64,000 bases of DNA from Phocoena phocoena (GCF_963924675.1 NC_089225.1:83735951-83799950); one strand, 5' to 3'. Counted from the stretch's first letter, positions 11,780-24,658 are shown. Notes: a model not told the origin generated them from the letters alone. Numbers and translations are program-made.

Positions 11780-12230
11780 GAATAGTAGTCAGGATAGACT
11801 AAGTTATGATACAGTTACAAATACACCCTAAAATCTCTGTGGCTTCATTCATTCCATAAATGTTTATATTTAGCTCACACCAAGTGCAACGTGTGTGAAG
11901 CAGTCTTCCTTCATCTTGTCAACACACCATCAGGAACGTGAGGACCTGAGGCCTCCACGGTCACCACGGCAGAAGAAGAGAGAGCTGGAAGATTAGATGG
12001 AGTGATTCTATCTACATCCAATGGCCAGAACCCAGTCACATGACCCCAACCTACTAGGGAAGCTGGGGAACAAACGCACAGGAGTTCATATATGGTAGAG
12101 TGAGTTCTGCTTCAGTCTGATTTATGTTTCTGAGCATTTATGCTTTCTTCCTGTCTCCTACACAAAGAAATCAGTCACACCACCACTGATGCCACCCCCA
12201 AGAGTCAACCCCAAATCCATTGCATTAGCT
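11780..12230 (+). repeat. Ancient interspersed repeat, family unassigned
   Basis: The text GTCAGGATAGACTAAGTTATG .. CTCTGTGGCTTC .. GGTCACCACGGCAGAAG .. AATGGCCAGAACCCAGTCACATG parallels the stretch at 63541-63950 in the same order and strand. Two copies in one window indicate an interspersed repeat. I cannot name its class with confidence; an old LTR or DNA element is possible. Confidence 0.5.
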
Positions 12231-15200
12231 TAAGGTCCAGGGTTTCTGGATGTGGCTTCTCCCAGTCCAGAGACCAATGAACTTTAAAAAAATTAATGAT
12301 CTGTCCCATACAATGGTGGAATAGAGACAGAATCACCACAATAAACATTCCTATTCAAAAGGAGGAGGAAATTGCAACACAAAGTAACCACACATCTGGA
12401 ATTCTGAAACCTGCTGGCCACATTTTGGAGGCCCCTACCCAGGGTGAGTGTTGTTCCTTGATTAGCCCTGACTCTGTCCTCTGGAGAGATTGTTCTCATT
12501 TATCCTCTTCTCTGATCAAACCTGAAATGAGTGTGAGAAATCATCTCCTCCTCCAGGCTGTAACTTTCAATGTTTGCTTCTGCTCGTGGAAGGCTGGGGA
12601 ACCAAAGGTTGTAGAGCTCAAACTTATCAAAGGCCTTTTATACTCCAGGCTCATGGTTTTTGGAGAGGAATACCACTCCCTCAGAAAGTGAATAGACTTT
12701 TGATCTATTTCATTCTAATCAGCTCCATGAGGTAATAAATATACCCAAAGATATCGTTTAATCATTATTTTCATGTCTACTACATTTCTTTGTTTTCTTA
12801 CCTCTATTCCCATCTCTTTCAACTTAATGGTGGCTACCTTTCAAGTTTGGAAAGTCACTCCCTTAATCTGAACTCTGCTCAGTCACTTTACATTTTATTG
12901 GGTGTTTGCTACTCAAAACCTTTCTTAAACTCCACTTCTTGCCTTTTGGAATCTAGAAGCAGTAGGTTTCTCCAATCTTACCAAGATCTCAAATTTTTGG
13001 ACTCGATTTCTGTTTGGATCTGGGGGACAAAAAGGCTAGATAACCCCACTAGAAAACTTTAAGGGATCATCTAGAAGTGGCTTACATTATTTCAACTCAT
13101 CTCTCACTGGCCAGAACCCCATTAAATCCTCCAACCTAATTGCAGAGTAAGTTAGAAAACATCATAGAGCATATGGATTTAGGGAAGGAGACTCCGTTTC
13201 TGTCACCTATATGCCCAAAATATCAAATCTAAAAATACCCACAAAAGAAATCTAAAGTTTGGGCAAGTTCCTTTACCATTAATTCTTTGTTTTTATTATG
13301 AAGTGAGCTTAATTTTATTTAATCATAATAGAGTGATTGTGAACATCTAATACACATATGAAGTCCTAGTATAATACTTGATGTAGAATAGTCTCTCCTA
13401 AAAAGGTTTGTAAAAATTCAATAATTTGTTCTAGGTTTTATATGTAGGAATATCCTATTCTAACTCAGGACTTAGTATTCTTTATAAAATAATCACAGGA
13501 AGCAGTTTTGACCATTGGCAGCCAGGCAAGTTCCCTTTCAGATGTCTGTTGATTGTGTCTTTAAAATTAAGATTTTGAGTTTTTATTGGGATCTTGGCAT
13601 TCTCTACGGTACTGCTGTCAAAAGCTGACATTTAGGTGTAGATTGGATAACTTCTGAAGATGATGTTCTCTTCAGATTGGGTATGTGGGACAAGGGTAGT
13701 TTATTCGGGAGGTGATCCCAGGAAGCAAGATAAAGGAGGAGGGAACTGAGGAAGGGAGTAAAGGCAATAAAGGGTGTGTTATTGACAGGGTTACAACAGT
13801 GGGCAATGGGGAGTTTTCTGGGGCTTTCCAGGACATTCTATAGAATACGCTTTATAATTGCCCCATGAAGGCTTGAAGAACCTAGATGTTCATCCATCAA
13901 CTCTCGTCTCTCAATGTTTGAGGTTCATTCCTGAGACGTTACTTGCTGTACTTCCAGTCTTCCACATGTACAAGTGAGCATGTTCCTCCAGCTGGAGAGC
14001 TCCCCCAGGCAGCAAGAGACAAGTCACACTTGGAGCGTCTGGGAACTCTCTGCAGGTAACCTCTGGAATGGAGGTGGGCCTGGAGATATGAGTGGGATAC
14101 AAACAGCACAGAGCCTATATTTTAAATAATTCCCCTTGGCATCTCTGAATTACTGGGCCATGTAGCCACAATTCCTTACCAGCATCTCTTTTATTTTTAT
14201 TATTGATAACTCTTCAATGTATCTTAAAATTGTCAAATTATGGTTTTTCCCAAGAAATGAAAAAGTTATACATTGTAAAATTTGCTTCTTTCCCAGTCCA
14301 TGGCTGTCTTGTCCCTCTGTACTAGATTTTGCCGCTTTCTCCTCCTTGTTCTGTATTTTGTAAGTGCCAAATTCTCCTCTTTTGGCCGAACAGTGTTGAA
14401 GGGCTCAGGCCTGCCCGGCTGGTAGCATTACTGAGAAGTGGAGGGAATTTTTCTGAAGCTGAAGAGATGGCTACCATCAAGATAGCAAGCAAAGCTGAAA
14501 GCAGAGTGGTAAACCTAAGCCCAGCAAACAGAAAGAGAGGGGGATTGGTGAATTACAAAAACCAGAGAGAGCAGAAGCAAGCAGCTACTTTTGAGGTGCA
14601 GTCCAGAACCCAGGCATCAGGGAGACCAGAGGTGAGCAAGCGTTGGTTGAGTATAAGTAGGAAGAAGCAATTGCATGGAAATGTTTGCCGTCTTCAGTTT
14701 CCGTGTAGGAGCCCGGTGGATCACTGCGCATGGGTGAGCCCCTGAGGTTAAAAGTCCAGGGTGAGGCAGACAATAGGAACCCTAATACATCTCCTAGACT
14801 CTGCCTCCCTAATCGCCCACTCTCAATCACTCCCATTTGTCATTTTTATTACTTTTTAACTCATTCTTTTTCCCTTATTTTTCAGTTTAAAATATATCCC
14901 TGGGTTAGATTTCCCTTTTTATTCTGGATTAAAAAGTTATACTTTTCATAACTCAAGCAACAACATTTTGGCAGGAAGTTAGCAGGAACATATGGGCCTC
15001 AGCATTTCGATGCCCAGACTGGCTTCTGCCAAAACATTTCTTTACTGTCATATAGATAGCGGCAATGTTTGGGACTGTTGGGGAATCATCCCACACAGCT
15101 CAGGCGGGCAAACGCTGCTGCCTGACAGCCTGTGTGTGTAGCTAAGGGACTTCCCATCCCTGAGTTTGAGAATTGTCAGGGGCGGGAGGGAGGTGGTGTC

Positions 15201-15335
15201 AGTCAGCTTCCACTTGTTAAAGCTGCATGAGCTCCAGGCAGTGTCCCCTAACTTCAGGTACCCAAAGACACTGATAGGATGGCTGGAACAGGAATGCAGA
15301 GGGTACTGGTCAGAATCCAAATCAGAAAACAGAAA
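12231..15335. other. Unassigned sequence, no gene found
   Basis: Open frames of 131 codons (12296-12691 plus), 90 codons (12790-13062) and 138 codons (14329-14745) show no recognisable protein family and no splice or frame continuity. Part of 12240-12600 looks like decayed repeat text but could not be assigned. Confidence 0.45.
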
Positions 15336-15348
15336 CCACTTCTTTTTT

Positions 15349-15682
15349 TTTTTTTTTTTAATTTTCTTTATTTTTGCCTGCGTTGGGTCTTCGTTGCTGT
15401 GCGCGGGCTTTCTCTAGTTGCGGCGAGTGGAGGCTACTCTCCGTTGCAGTGCACGCGGGCTTCTCATTGCTGTGCCTTCTCTGGTTGTGGAGCACAGGCT
15501 CTAGGCGCACGGGCTTCAGTATTTGTGGCTCACGGGCTCAGTAGTTGTGGCTCGCGGGCTCTAGAGCGCAGGCTCAGTAGTTGTGGCACACGGGCTTAGT
15601 TGCTCCGTGGCACGTGGGCTCCAACCCATAGCCCTCTACATTGGCAGGTGGATTCTTAACTACTGTGCCACCAGGGAAGTCC
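15349..15682 (-). mobile_element. Older, longer CHR-type SINE variant, inverted
   Basis: It opens with an 18-base T-run and closes with CCACCAGGGAAGTCCCC. The body differs from the other copies: GTAGTTGTGGC-type units recur three times (around 15540, 15577 and 15590), giving a longer element of about 334 bp. The flanks share CCACTT(T)CTTTTT on both sides. An older subfamily or an internally expanded copy is likely. Confidence 0.88.
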
Positions 15683-16580
15683 CCACTTTCTTTTTAAAAA
15701 GAGGAAATCTAATCAAAGTGCTTGGGTGTACAGGTAATAGAAGAACTAAAAGTCAACTAGGAGACAGTAAAGCAACCCAGACATTAGCCGGAAGAGGAAG
15801 CCATTAGTACCTTCTCGTGGAAGGGCGATGGGGAAGGCAGAGTTAGTGGAGTTCAGTGGAAGTTGGAACCATGATGGGCTTATCCAATGGGTTCTGGAGC
15901 CAGAAAAGAGACTCAGTGACTGCAGACACCTCCTGAGGCTGCCAGGGACAGGGAGATACCCTGGCTTCTCTGCCTTCCACCCTCCGGCTTCCTGTAGTGC
16001 CTTGCACTACAGGAAACAGAAGGCAGTAGGCATGGGAGCCTGGGACACTGTCCTTAGCGAGTAGACCCCCTGCAGTATAGAAGTAAACAAAGAAGAGCTG
16101 GGGTGGGTCTGAGAGCAAATAAGCCAGGACTGACTTGCACAGGGTGGGAGAAATTAATAACTAGGTTGGAATAAGCCATCCAATCTCACAATCTAAGGTC
16201 AGGACACCCGAGTCCCCATCAATCTCTTTTGGGCCAACTCAGTACTCAGAATATTGCCACAAGAAGGAAAACAACAATCCCATCATCATCACCTGACATT
16301 TATACCAGCTATTTGATGTAACCCTTCTCTATTCTAATATACTATTACATCCCCAATGGGTACATGGGAAAACTCAGGCAGAGAGAAGTTACAGATTCAT
16401 CCTAGGAAGCAGTGCAACCAGTGTTCAGACACAGGCTGTCCCATTGCAGAGCCCGTTCTCCATTTGCTCCCTCACCTCCGCCACATCACCTCTGCCCTGC
16501 TGCCTTCACTCACTAGAGATCTGGACCTCCTCACATGCCATTCTCACAGGACCTGAGGTTCACACCATGATTTAGAAGTG
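15683..16580. other. Unassigned sequence with a possible MIR-type remnant
   Basis: Around 16270-16450 the order CCTGACATTTATACC .. GTACATGGGAAAACTCAGGCAGAGAG .. CAGTGTTCAGACACAGG resembles an inverted MIR/MIR3-like remnant. The rest shows no gene or named repeat. Confidence 0.4.
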
Positions 16581-16590
16581 TGTGAGCCCC

Positions 16591-16898
16591 GGGCTTCCCT
16601 GGTGGTGCAGTGGTTAAGAATCTGCCTGCCAATGCAGGGGACATGGGTTCGAGCCCTGGTCGGGGAAGATCCCACATGCCGTGAAGCAGCTAAGCCCGTG
16701 TGCCACAACTACTGAAGCCTGCGCACCTAGAGTCAGTGCTCTGCAGCAAGAAAAGCCACCACAATGAGAAGCCCACGCCCCAAAACCAACAGTAGTCCCC
16801 GCCTCACCAAAACTAGAGGAAGCCCACGTGCAGCAACAGAGACCCAATGCAGCCAAAATTAATAAATTTAATTAATTAATTAAAAAAAAAAAGACGTC
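16591..16898 (+). mobile_element. Diverged CHR-1-type SINE
   Basis: The head is clear but the body has drifted from the other long-form copies (for example CAGTGCTCTGCAGCAAGAAAAGCC). The tail is (ATTA)n and then A. The target TGTGAGCCCC is duplicated at 16581-16590 and 16899-16908, and the outer bases already differ. This agrees with an older insertion than its neighbours. Confidence 0.9.
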
Positions 16899-16908
16899 TG
16901 TGAGCCCC

Positions 16909-18299
16909 TTCTGAGAATCCCCCATGAACAGCTATCCCAAAGTAACTTCTAGGAATATCCTAGGATGGGATAATGTTTCTTACCTCCTATATTTTTCCAT
17001 TGCTTATTGTTTCTAGGTTGTGTATTCATTCCTGGCCCCTGTCTTCTGGTGGCAGAGGTACATGGGGGGTTTAGTTTTTCCATTTGCTAATGATAAATCC
17101 TCTTTTTTCCTTTTAATTTATGCCAACAATTTCCATTAGATATGTATCATGGTCTTGGTGCTGTTTTATTTCTTGGCAGCTGGGGCCCAAAGGGTTAACT
17201 GCTATTAAGGTGACAATGGGAGGCTAGTAGGTGACAGAAGACAGCTCTTTGGGTAGAAGCTAACACTTTCAGCTTGCAACCAAGGGACCTCCAAGCTGAA
17301 AAACAAAACAAAGTAAAACCTGGGTCTGGAGATTATAGCGGTTTGAGTAGTCTGCAAAGAGGCCCAATCTACCCCCCAATGTCTAGTTCTTCAAAAGACA
17401 GGAGGTCTGATGTCAGGGAGAGGGGTGATAGTAGAATATCGCATAGGAAGCATAGCAAGATTGTTTATATGATGAAACCAGGCCACTGAGGACTGGAGAG
17501 GGGCTAGCGCATCATGTTGTTGGGGAGGGAAGTCAAGGGATTGTTTCAATAGCAGGAAAGATGTAGAAAAGTTCTGAGTGAAATAGTAACAGTGAGAACG
17601 TATAGAAGGGATGACTATAAGAGAGTATTTAAGAATGTGGAAGTGATAATAGTGACTGTTTGAAAGCAGGAGTGGAAGACAGGATTACGTTCAACTTGCA
17701 GGCTTGAGAACTTCCAGGTAATTTCATTCTCTAAACAAGACAACACAAAAGATGGGGTAAGTTTTGGACAGGTTGGGTTTGTGCTCCTGTTGGATAATTC
17801 AGGTAGAGATCCTGCTGGGAGTTTAGGAGAAATATCTAAACTAGTAGTAAGTATTTTGGGAAATCATTTGCATTTTTGGCCCACCGGAGTGGAGATATAC
17901 TAACAGCTAGGAAAGACATTGGTGAGAAGAATGCTGTAGTCAACTCTCTGGGGAATACCAACACCTAAGGAGATGGGAAAAGAAAACTGAAAAGAAAGGG
18001 CCAGCATAAAAGAAGGAAAAGTTCAGTGTCACAGGAGTCAAAGGGGAGGATTTTCAAAAAACTTAAAGTTAAGGCTGCCAAAATACTGCCAACAAGGTAT
18101 TGGTTTTGTCAAATAGGTCACTGATGCTTCTGCATTCCCTCTGGACATTTCCTCATTTCCTCTGAGCTGTGTGACCTTAAGAAAGTAGTTTAATAATAAT
18201 CCTACTTCACAGAGTTTTTGTGAAAATTAAATGAAATCTCTGCCCACCTAGTACGGGCTCGTCTCTCTCTAGAATTTACTTTCTTATATTTGCATCCAC
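16909..18299. other. Unassigned sequence, possible short MIR core
   Basis: A MIR-like fragment may lie at 18165-18245 (GCTGTGTGACCTTAAGAAAG then ACTTCACAGAGTTTTTGTG). No gene is seen in the rest; the open frame at 17274-17489 has no recognisable features. Confidence 0.4.
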
Positions 18300-19152
18300 A
18301 GTGTTCCAATATGTTTTTAAAAATATATGATCTTGAAGAAAAGATAGTCTTTTCAATAAGTGATGCTAGAGCAACTGGACTTCCACATGTAAAAATTAAA
18401 ATTAAAAAAAAAAGAATTTAGACACAGATCTTGAACCCTTCACAAAATTTAACTCAAAATGGATCACAGACCTAAATGTAAAATGCAAAACTATAAAACT
18501 CCTAGAAGATAGCACAGGAGAAAATTTAGGCAACTTTGGGTATGGTGATGACTTTATAGATAGAATGCCAGGAAGACACAGCCATGAAACAAATAATTGA
18601 TAAGCTGGACTTCATTAACATTTAAAACTTCTGCTCTGAAAAAGACACTGGCAAGAGGGTGAGAAGACAAGCCACAGCCTGGGAAAAAGTATTTGCAAAA
18701 GACATATCTAATAAAGGAATGTTATCCAAAATATACAAAGAACCCTTAAAACTGAACAATAAGAAAATGGAGGACCCTATTTTTAAAATGTGCAAAAGCT
18801 TGAACAAACACCTCACCAAAGAAGATGCACATGGCAACTAAGCATATAAAAGATGCTCAACATCATATGTCAAAGGAAAATGCAAATTATAATCACAATG
18901 AGATACCACTACACATCTATTAGAATGGCCAAAATCCAAAACACTGATAATGCCGAATGCTGATGAGGATGTGAGGCAACAGGAACTCTCATTAACTGCT
19001 GGTGGGAATTCAAAATGACAGAGCCACATTAGAAGACAATTTGGTGGTTTCTTACAAAACTAAGAGTACTCACCATATGATTCAGCAACTGTGCTGCTTG
19101 ATATTTGCCCACATGGTTTGAAAACTTATGTCCATATAAAAAGCTATCTTTT

Positions 19153-19354
19153 GGGGCTTCCCTGGTGGCGCAGTGGTTGAGAGTCCGCCTGCCGATGCAG
19201 GGGACACGGGTTCGTGCCCCTGTTGGGGAATATCCCACATGTCGCGGAGCGGCCAGGCCCGTGAGCCAACTCCTCTGAGCCTGCGCGTCCGGAGCCTGTG
19301 CTCCGCAACGGGAGAAGCCACAACAGTGAGAGGCCCGCGTACCGCAAAAAAAAG
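19153..19354 (+). mobile_element. CHR-2-type SINE inside an L1
   Basis: Short form ending ..GCGTACCGCAAAA. The target GCTATCTTTT is repeated at 19143-19152 and 19355-19364. The host L1 text continues correctly on the far side (TTTATAGTATCCTTATTTATTATTG), so this is a clean insertion without target loss. Confidence 0.95.
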
Positions 19355-19786
19355 GCTATCTTTTATAGTATCCTTATTTATTATTGCCAAAACTTGGAAG
19401 CCACCAAGATGTTCTCAGTAGGTGAATGGATAAACAAACTGTGGTACATTGAGACAATGGAGTATTATTCAGTACCTAAAAGAAATGAGCTATCAAGCTA
19501 TGAAAACACATGGACGAAACTTAAATGCATATTACTAAGGGAAAGAAGCCAGCCTGATAAAACTACATGCTGTATAATTCCAACTATATGACATTCTGCA
19601 AAAGGCAAAACTGTGGAGTCAATAAAAATATCAGCATGGGTTAGAGGGGAGGAGGGGGATGAAGAGACAGAGCACAGAGTATTTTTAGGGCAGTGAAATT
19701 ATTCTGTATGGTACTACAGTGGAGAATGCATGTCATTATACATTTATTAAAATCCATAGAAATATACAACATCAAGAGTGAATGTA

Positions 19787-19948
19787 CATCAAGGGGGGAA
19801 AGTGGCGGGGCTGGGGGTGGGGGTGGGACGAATTGGGAGATTGGGATTGACAAATATACACTAAAATGTATAAAATAGATAACTAATAAGAACCTGCTGT
19901 ATCAAAAAATAAATAAAATAAAATTCAAAACTCCAATCAATCAATAAA
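19787..19948 (+). mobile_element. Severely 5'-truncated L1 tail, nested in older L1
   Basis: Only the last 162 bp of an L1 3'UTR are present (GGAAAGTGGCGGGG .. GGGAGATTGGGATTGAC .. AATAAGAACCTGCTGTATC, then an A-rich tail). The target AAGAGTGAATGTA is exact at 19774-19786 and 19949-19961. The same tail subfamily is seen at 37845-38160. Confidence 0.88.
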
Positions 19949-20379
19949 AAGAGTGAATGTAAACTACAGACTTCGGCTGATAATGATGTTTAATGTAGGT
20001 TCATCAATATACCACTCCGGTGTTGGATATCTACAATAGGAGAGATTTTGTGGGGTGGTGAGGGGGAGAGCCAGGGGGTATATGGGAATTTTCTATACTT
20101 TCTGCTCAATTTTGCTGCGAGCCTAAAATTTCTTTAAAAAATTGTCTATTAAATATATATACATAACTTTTTTTAATTTTAATATATATAAAACTTTATT
20201 AAATTTAATTTTTAATTTTCCCCCTAGAAACAATGATCTGTCAAAGTCTTCTCTATCTTAACTGGAAGTGGAAACATAGCATATATCAGATTTGGTAATA
20301 TTGCTCCAACCTATATACTGAATGACCCAGCACATCTTTCCCATAAATTTGGAAAAGTAATCAGTATTTAACATTATTA

Positions 20380-22195
20380 TGTTGATAAATCTGATAAAAT
20401 TGGGAAGCAGGCAATGACTTTCACTATCTCTACTTCCATTTTATGTTGGACTTGAGGTCCTAGCCAGTGTTATAAATGAAGAAAATATATATATATATAT
20501 GAAAGATATAAAACTGCCTTTGCATATGATATGATTATATACATAGAGAATCAAAGGGAATCTATGATCTAGTAAAATGAGCAAATTGATCTATAGACTT
20601 CATACAATCCCAATCAAAATCCCAGCAAGATATACATATATACATTGACAAGCCGATTTTAAAATTTAAATGAAAATGCAAAGGACTTAGTATAGCCAAG
20701 ACAATCTTGAAGATGAAGAAACTTGGAGTATTTAGTTACACTGTCAGATTTTAAGACTTCTTATAAAGCTATGCAATTAAACAGTGTGGTGTTTGGATAT
20801 AGACAAATACATCTATGAAACAGAATACATAGTCCAGAAATAAACCAACATTTATTTAATTATCTGATTTTCAACAAAGACCCCAATGCATTTCAATAAT
20901 GAAAGAAAATTATTTTCAATAAATGATGCTGAAGTAACTGCATATCTCAAAGGGGACAAAATGAACATTGACCACTAACTTACACTATACATATAAAGTA
21001 ACTTGGAATGGATCACAGACCTAAATGGGAAGGCATAGCTATAAAGTTGTAGGAAAATATCACTGTAACCTTAGGGTGAAGGAAGAGTTATTGGGCAGAA
21101 TGCAAAAAGCACTGACCACAAAAGAAAAATATAACTGGACTCCATCAAAATTTAATACTTCTCAACAAAAGAAATGTTTAAGAAAGTAAAAAATGGAAGC
21201 CCAAGGCTTCGGAGAAAATATTTGCAGTATGTATGTCTAACAAATAATTGCAATATGTATATATCGATAATATGCAAAAAGACAAATATCCAATAAAACA
21301 ATAGGCAGAACACTAGGCACTTCACAAAAGAAGACATCCAAGTGGCAAAAAAAGACGTGAAAAGATACCCAACATTATCAATCAACAGAAAACTGAAAAT
21401 TAAAACCACAATGAGAAATTAAAAACACAAACAATTGGCTAAAAGTTTTTAAAGACTGACAAAACCAAGTTAACAAGGATGTTGAATAACCGGGACTCTT
21501 ATATGTAATTAAAGGAGATATAAAATGATCCAACCACTTTGGACAATTGTTTGACAGTTTCTAAGAAATTTAAATACATGCTCACCTTGTGACCAGCCAT
21601 TTTCTTCTTAGCTGTATACCCAAAATAAATGAGTACATGTGTCCACAAAAAAGTTTATCTAAGAATGTTCACAGAAGCTTCATTCATAAGATATCCAAAC
21701 TGGAAACAACCTAAACATTCATCAACAGAAGAAGAGATAAGCGTATTTTGGTGTATCCATACAGTGAAATATTATACCACAAGAAAAAAGAACCAATTTC
21801 TGAAACATAAGACAATATACGTATATTTCAAAAACCATGTTGAGCCAAATAAGCCAGCACAAAAGTGCATGTACTATGATTCCCTTTAGATGAAGTGAAA
21901 AACAAGCCAAATTAATCTATGAAGACAGAAGTCAGAATAATTGTTACATTTGGGAGGGTGGGGTATTGACTGGAAAGGTCATGAAAAAGTCTCTGGGACA
22001 ATAGGAATGTCCTTGATATGGGCCAATCTGGGTCATGATTACTTGAGACATCTCTCTGTCTCTGTCTCTCTGTCTCTATCTCTCTGTTGTCTCTCTCTGT
22101 CTCTATCTCTCTGTCTCTCTCTCTCTCTCTATATATATATATAATCATACACTTAAAATTTATACTTTTTACTATATGAAAAAAATTAAAACAAA
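20380..22195 (+). mobile_element. Decayed L1, reverse-transcriptase part to 3' end
   Basis: Starting near TTGGACTTGAGGTCCTAGCC (the L1 EVLA motif region) the L1 ORF2 order can be followed. TTTGCATATGATATGATTAT is the FADD motif with the second Asp codon altered. It continues through the cysteine/histidine region to the 3'UTR at about 21900-22190. Many frameshifts are present and no open stretch exceeds about 90 codons. A (CT)n/(TA)n tract sits in the 3'UTR at 22051-22142. Confidence 0.75.
22051..22142. repeat. (TCTC/TGTC)n and (TA)n simple repeat
   Basis: Pyrimidine-rich TCTCTGTC units pass into ATATATATA. It lies within the 3' portion of the L1 above. Ser/Leu or Arg/Glu repeat frames across it are artefacts. 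Confidence 0.93.
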
Positions 22196-22199
22196 GAAA

Positions 22200-22920
22200 T
22201 AATGCTAAAATGCCTATCTCTTTCTTCATGGTAGGAGGTTCAATGTGCAATAATTTGTCTTTTATATTGGAGGGAGCGTCCTGGCACAGTAAGACAACTA
22301 GACCCCTAAAAATATCACCAATGTGGGAGGTCCCTCGCTCTTCATAAGATCTCCCTCTCACCATGATGTGCACATTTGTTTCAGGGCGTTCAGAGTACTT
22401 GCCATTTCCTGCTCGACGGGTCTGGTTAACATGATATCATTAGTATGTTGGATCAACTCCATATCTTTTGGAGTGTCAAACTATCAAAACTAGGTAAGTA
22501 TCATAACCCTGGGGCATAACTGTAAATGAGTGTGCTCCGTTCTCATTCCCAGGTGAATCTGAACGCCTTTTGATTCTCCTTCACGATGGGAATTGAAAAG
22601 AATGCATTCACCAGATCAATAGCTCTTTTCCAAGTGCTGGAGGATATTTTGATCTCTTTTAATAAAGATGCCACATTTGACACAGTAGCTGCAACTGGGG
22701 TTCCCACTTGTTTAAGTTTATGATAGTTCACCATCCTCTGCCATCATCCATCTGATTTCTCAGGGACCACACAGTGAATCAAACGAGAATAATATCCACC
22801 ACCTCAGCAACCTGTAAGTCCTTGAGAGTGGTATTCACCACTGCCATTCATCCAGGATGTGTTACTGCTTTAATTGTAATTCCTTGCAGGGGTGGAGAGT
22901 AGTTGCAAATTGAAGAGCTT
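22200..22920 (-). pseudogene. Endogenous retrovirus pol remnant (reverse-transcriptase part)
   Basis: A 63-codon minus-strand stretch at 22734-22543 keeps a retroviral RT signature: a basic/Tyr start with KLKQV, then AAIDL-like text read here as RAIDLVNAFFSIPIVKE. The AFFSIP motif lies just N-terminal to the polymerase active-site region. Upstream and downstream are stop-rich, so this is an old, dead provirus. It resembles class III (ERVL-like) or class I pol; a phylogeny would decide. A MaLR-type LTR at 22923-23400 interrupts its upstream side. Confidence 0.75.
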
Positions 22921-22922
22921 CC

Positions 22923-23400
22923 TGTATTAGTTTTCTATTGCTGCTATAACAAATTACTACAAATTTAGTGCTTAAAACAACAGAAATTTACCTTACAGTT
23001 CTGAAGTTCTCAGTGGGATAAAATCAAGGTATTGGGAGAACTATATTCGTTCTGGAGGGTCTGGGGAGAATCTCTTTCCTTACTTTTCCAGCTTCTAGAG
23101 GCTTCCTGCATCCCTTGGCTTGTGGCCTCTTCCTCTGTTTTCAAAGCCAGCATAATAGCATCTTCAAATCTCTCTTTGAATCAGACTTCCTCTTCTGCCT
23201 CCCTCTTCCATTTGTAAAGACTCTTGCGATTACGTTGGGTCTCCCAGATAATCTAGAATAATCTCTCCAGCTTAATGTCAGCTGATTAGCAACCTTAGTT
23301 CCAGCTGCAACCTAATTGCCCTTTGCCATGTAACTTAACATATTCACAGGTTCCAGAGAGTAGGACATGGGCATCCTTGAGGAGCCGTTACCCACCTACC
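22923..23400 (-). mobile_element. MaLR-type (MLT1-like) LTR
   Basis: The inverted LTR opens with TGTATTAGTTTTCTATTGCTGC and AACAAATTACTAC, then CTTAAAACAACAGAAATTTAC, CAGTTCTGAAG, and closes near GTTACCCACCTACCATGC. These are the landmarks of the 3' end of MLT1-class LTRs read backwards. It lies inside retroviral debris and is the younger of the two. Confidence 0.75.
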
Positions 23401-23845
23401 ATGCTTCCACTAACTTCCCCTATCATAACACTCCACAATCAAGTAATGAATGTGAGGGCTCTGTTGACTTATAGGTAAATCATCCTAATGATGTATGTAG
23501 GGCTGGAAAAACCATCATAGCGTGGTCCACACATACACTGTCTTCACTGTATAATGGACTTGAGACAGGACCCTACTTATCGCATGACTTCCATAGCCCC
23601 TATAGGCATTTTGATTCCCTTGCTCTATCAGTATCACCTATAATCCAGTACCCAAGAGCCCTTGAAAAATCTGCTTTCCCTGAATGTACAGTTATTCAGT
23701 AAATGACCTAAAGTCCTTTGCAGGTAGATTGGGGAAATAGCTACTGCTATGTGGTGTCATACTTCCTGTGACATCACAGCACCTTTCCTCTGAAGGAAAT
23801 AACCTCCCCTTCAGCTAATGGGCTCTGGGTCTGAGAACACTGCAA

Positions 23846-24085
23846 GGGATTGTGATTTTCCAGTACAGCATCTGACGTCAGGTTTCTGTTTGCCCACTAT
23901 TGATTTTTTTTGTTTATGTAGGTCAGGCAATACCATAGTCAACTGTTCAACTGTCTTGCCCCTAGGAACACCTTGATCTGTTAGATATCTTCACAGATTC
24001 CTGTGGGCCATGGGCTCCTCCTTGTAATTCCAGCTGTACACCCATTATGGAAATTATTGATACATTCACCTTGCTTCTGATGGTT
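23846..24085. repeat. Direct repeat copy A (pair with 24659-24893)
   Basis: Shares with copy B the ordered blocks GGGATTGTGATTTTCC, CCCACTATTGAT, CTAGGAA(C/T)ACC, AACTTCACAGA-like text, TCCTGTGGG, ATTCCAGCTGT and ATTATGGAAATTA. Divergence between the copies is visible at many positions, so the duplication is old. Confidence 0.85.
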
Positions 24086-24658
24086 AAATGCTGCCACCTG
24101 GCCTGTAGTGGGCCAGAGGCTTATCATCCCCACTGATACTAAGTAGCCCAGGTCTATAATAACCTTCCATTCCACCCCGGCTCACAAATGATATAACCAC
24201 CATTAACTTCTCTCATTCTCTATTGCATTAGTGAAGAGGTGTCTTCTGGGCCCTCTGGAGAACAGAGAGCTGGTTTGGGTTTTTTTTTTTTCTTTTTACA
24301 TTATGTAATAAATCCGTTCAAACATGTCCACATCTCTGATCTTTTGACCCTTTCCTTAATACCCTGCCAAGACAATTCTGGATCTCCACTTTATTTACTC
24401 TAGGCCTCCAGAAAATGGGAGGCTCGTGAGTTAAGTTGCCTTTCCTGCCGTAGATGAGGCTAGCCTCTAGAAACCCTTGTCAGAATGGAAATCCTGCCAG
24501 TACTCCTATCAATACGCTTTTCCTTATCAAACTTTATATTCCTCCTCTCTGAGCAGCCTTAAGGTACATTTCCAAGCATGTTGCCTTGAAATTTGTCAGT
24601 GTACGTAAGCCCTTTGGTGAATAATTCCCCTTTTTTCCCATTGTGTAGAACAGTGTGA

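Larger units (their letters stand above)
18300..20160 (+). mobile_element. Old L1, ORF2 C-terminal region and 3'UTR, with two nested insertions
   Basis: L1 ORF2 text is readable though broken: an open stretch at 18659-18841 contains AWEKVFAKDISNKGMLSKIY, followed by the region that normally carries the zinc knuckle. The 3'UTR resumes after the nested copies at 19962 (ACTACAGACTTCGGCTGATAATG) and runs to about 20155. A SINE (19153-19354) and a short younger L1 (19787-19948) lie inside it. Stops and frameshifts are common. Orientation and order are sure; the subfamily is not. Confidence 0.85.

Noticed and set aside
14329..14745. 138-codon plus-strand frame as a possible exon
   Set aside because: No family features, no convincing splice context and an unremarkable Lys/Arg/Ser composition; length is within chance expectation for 64 kb.
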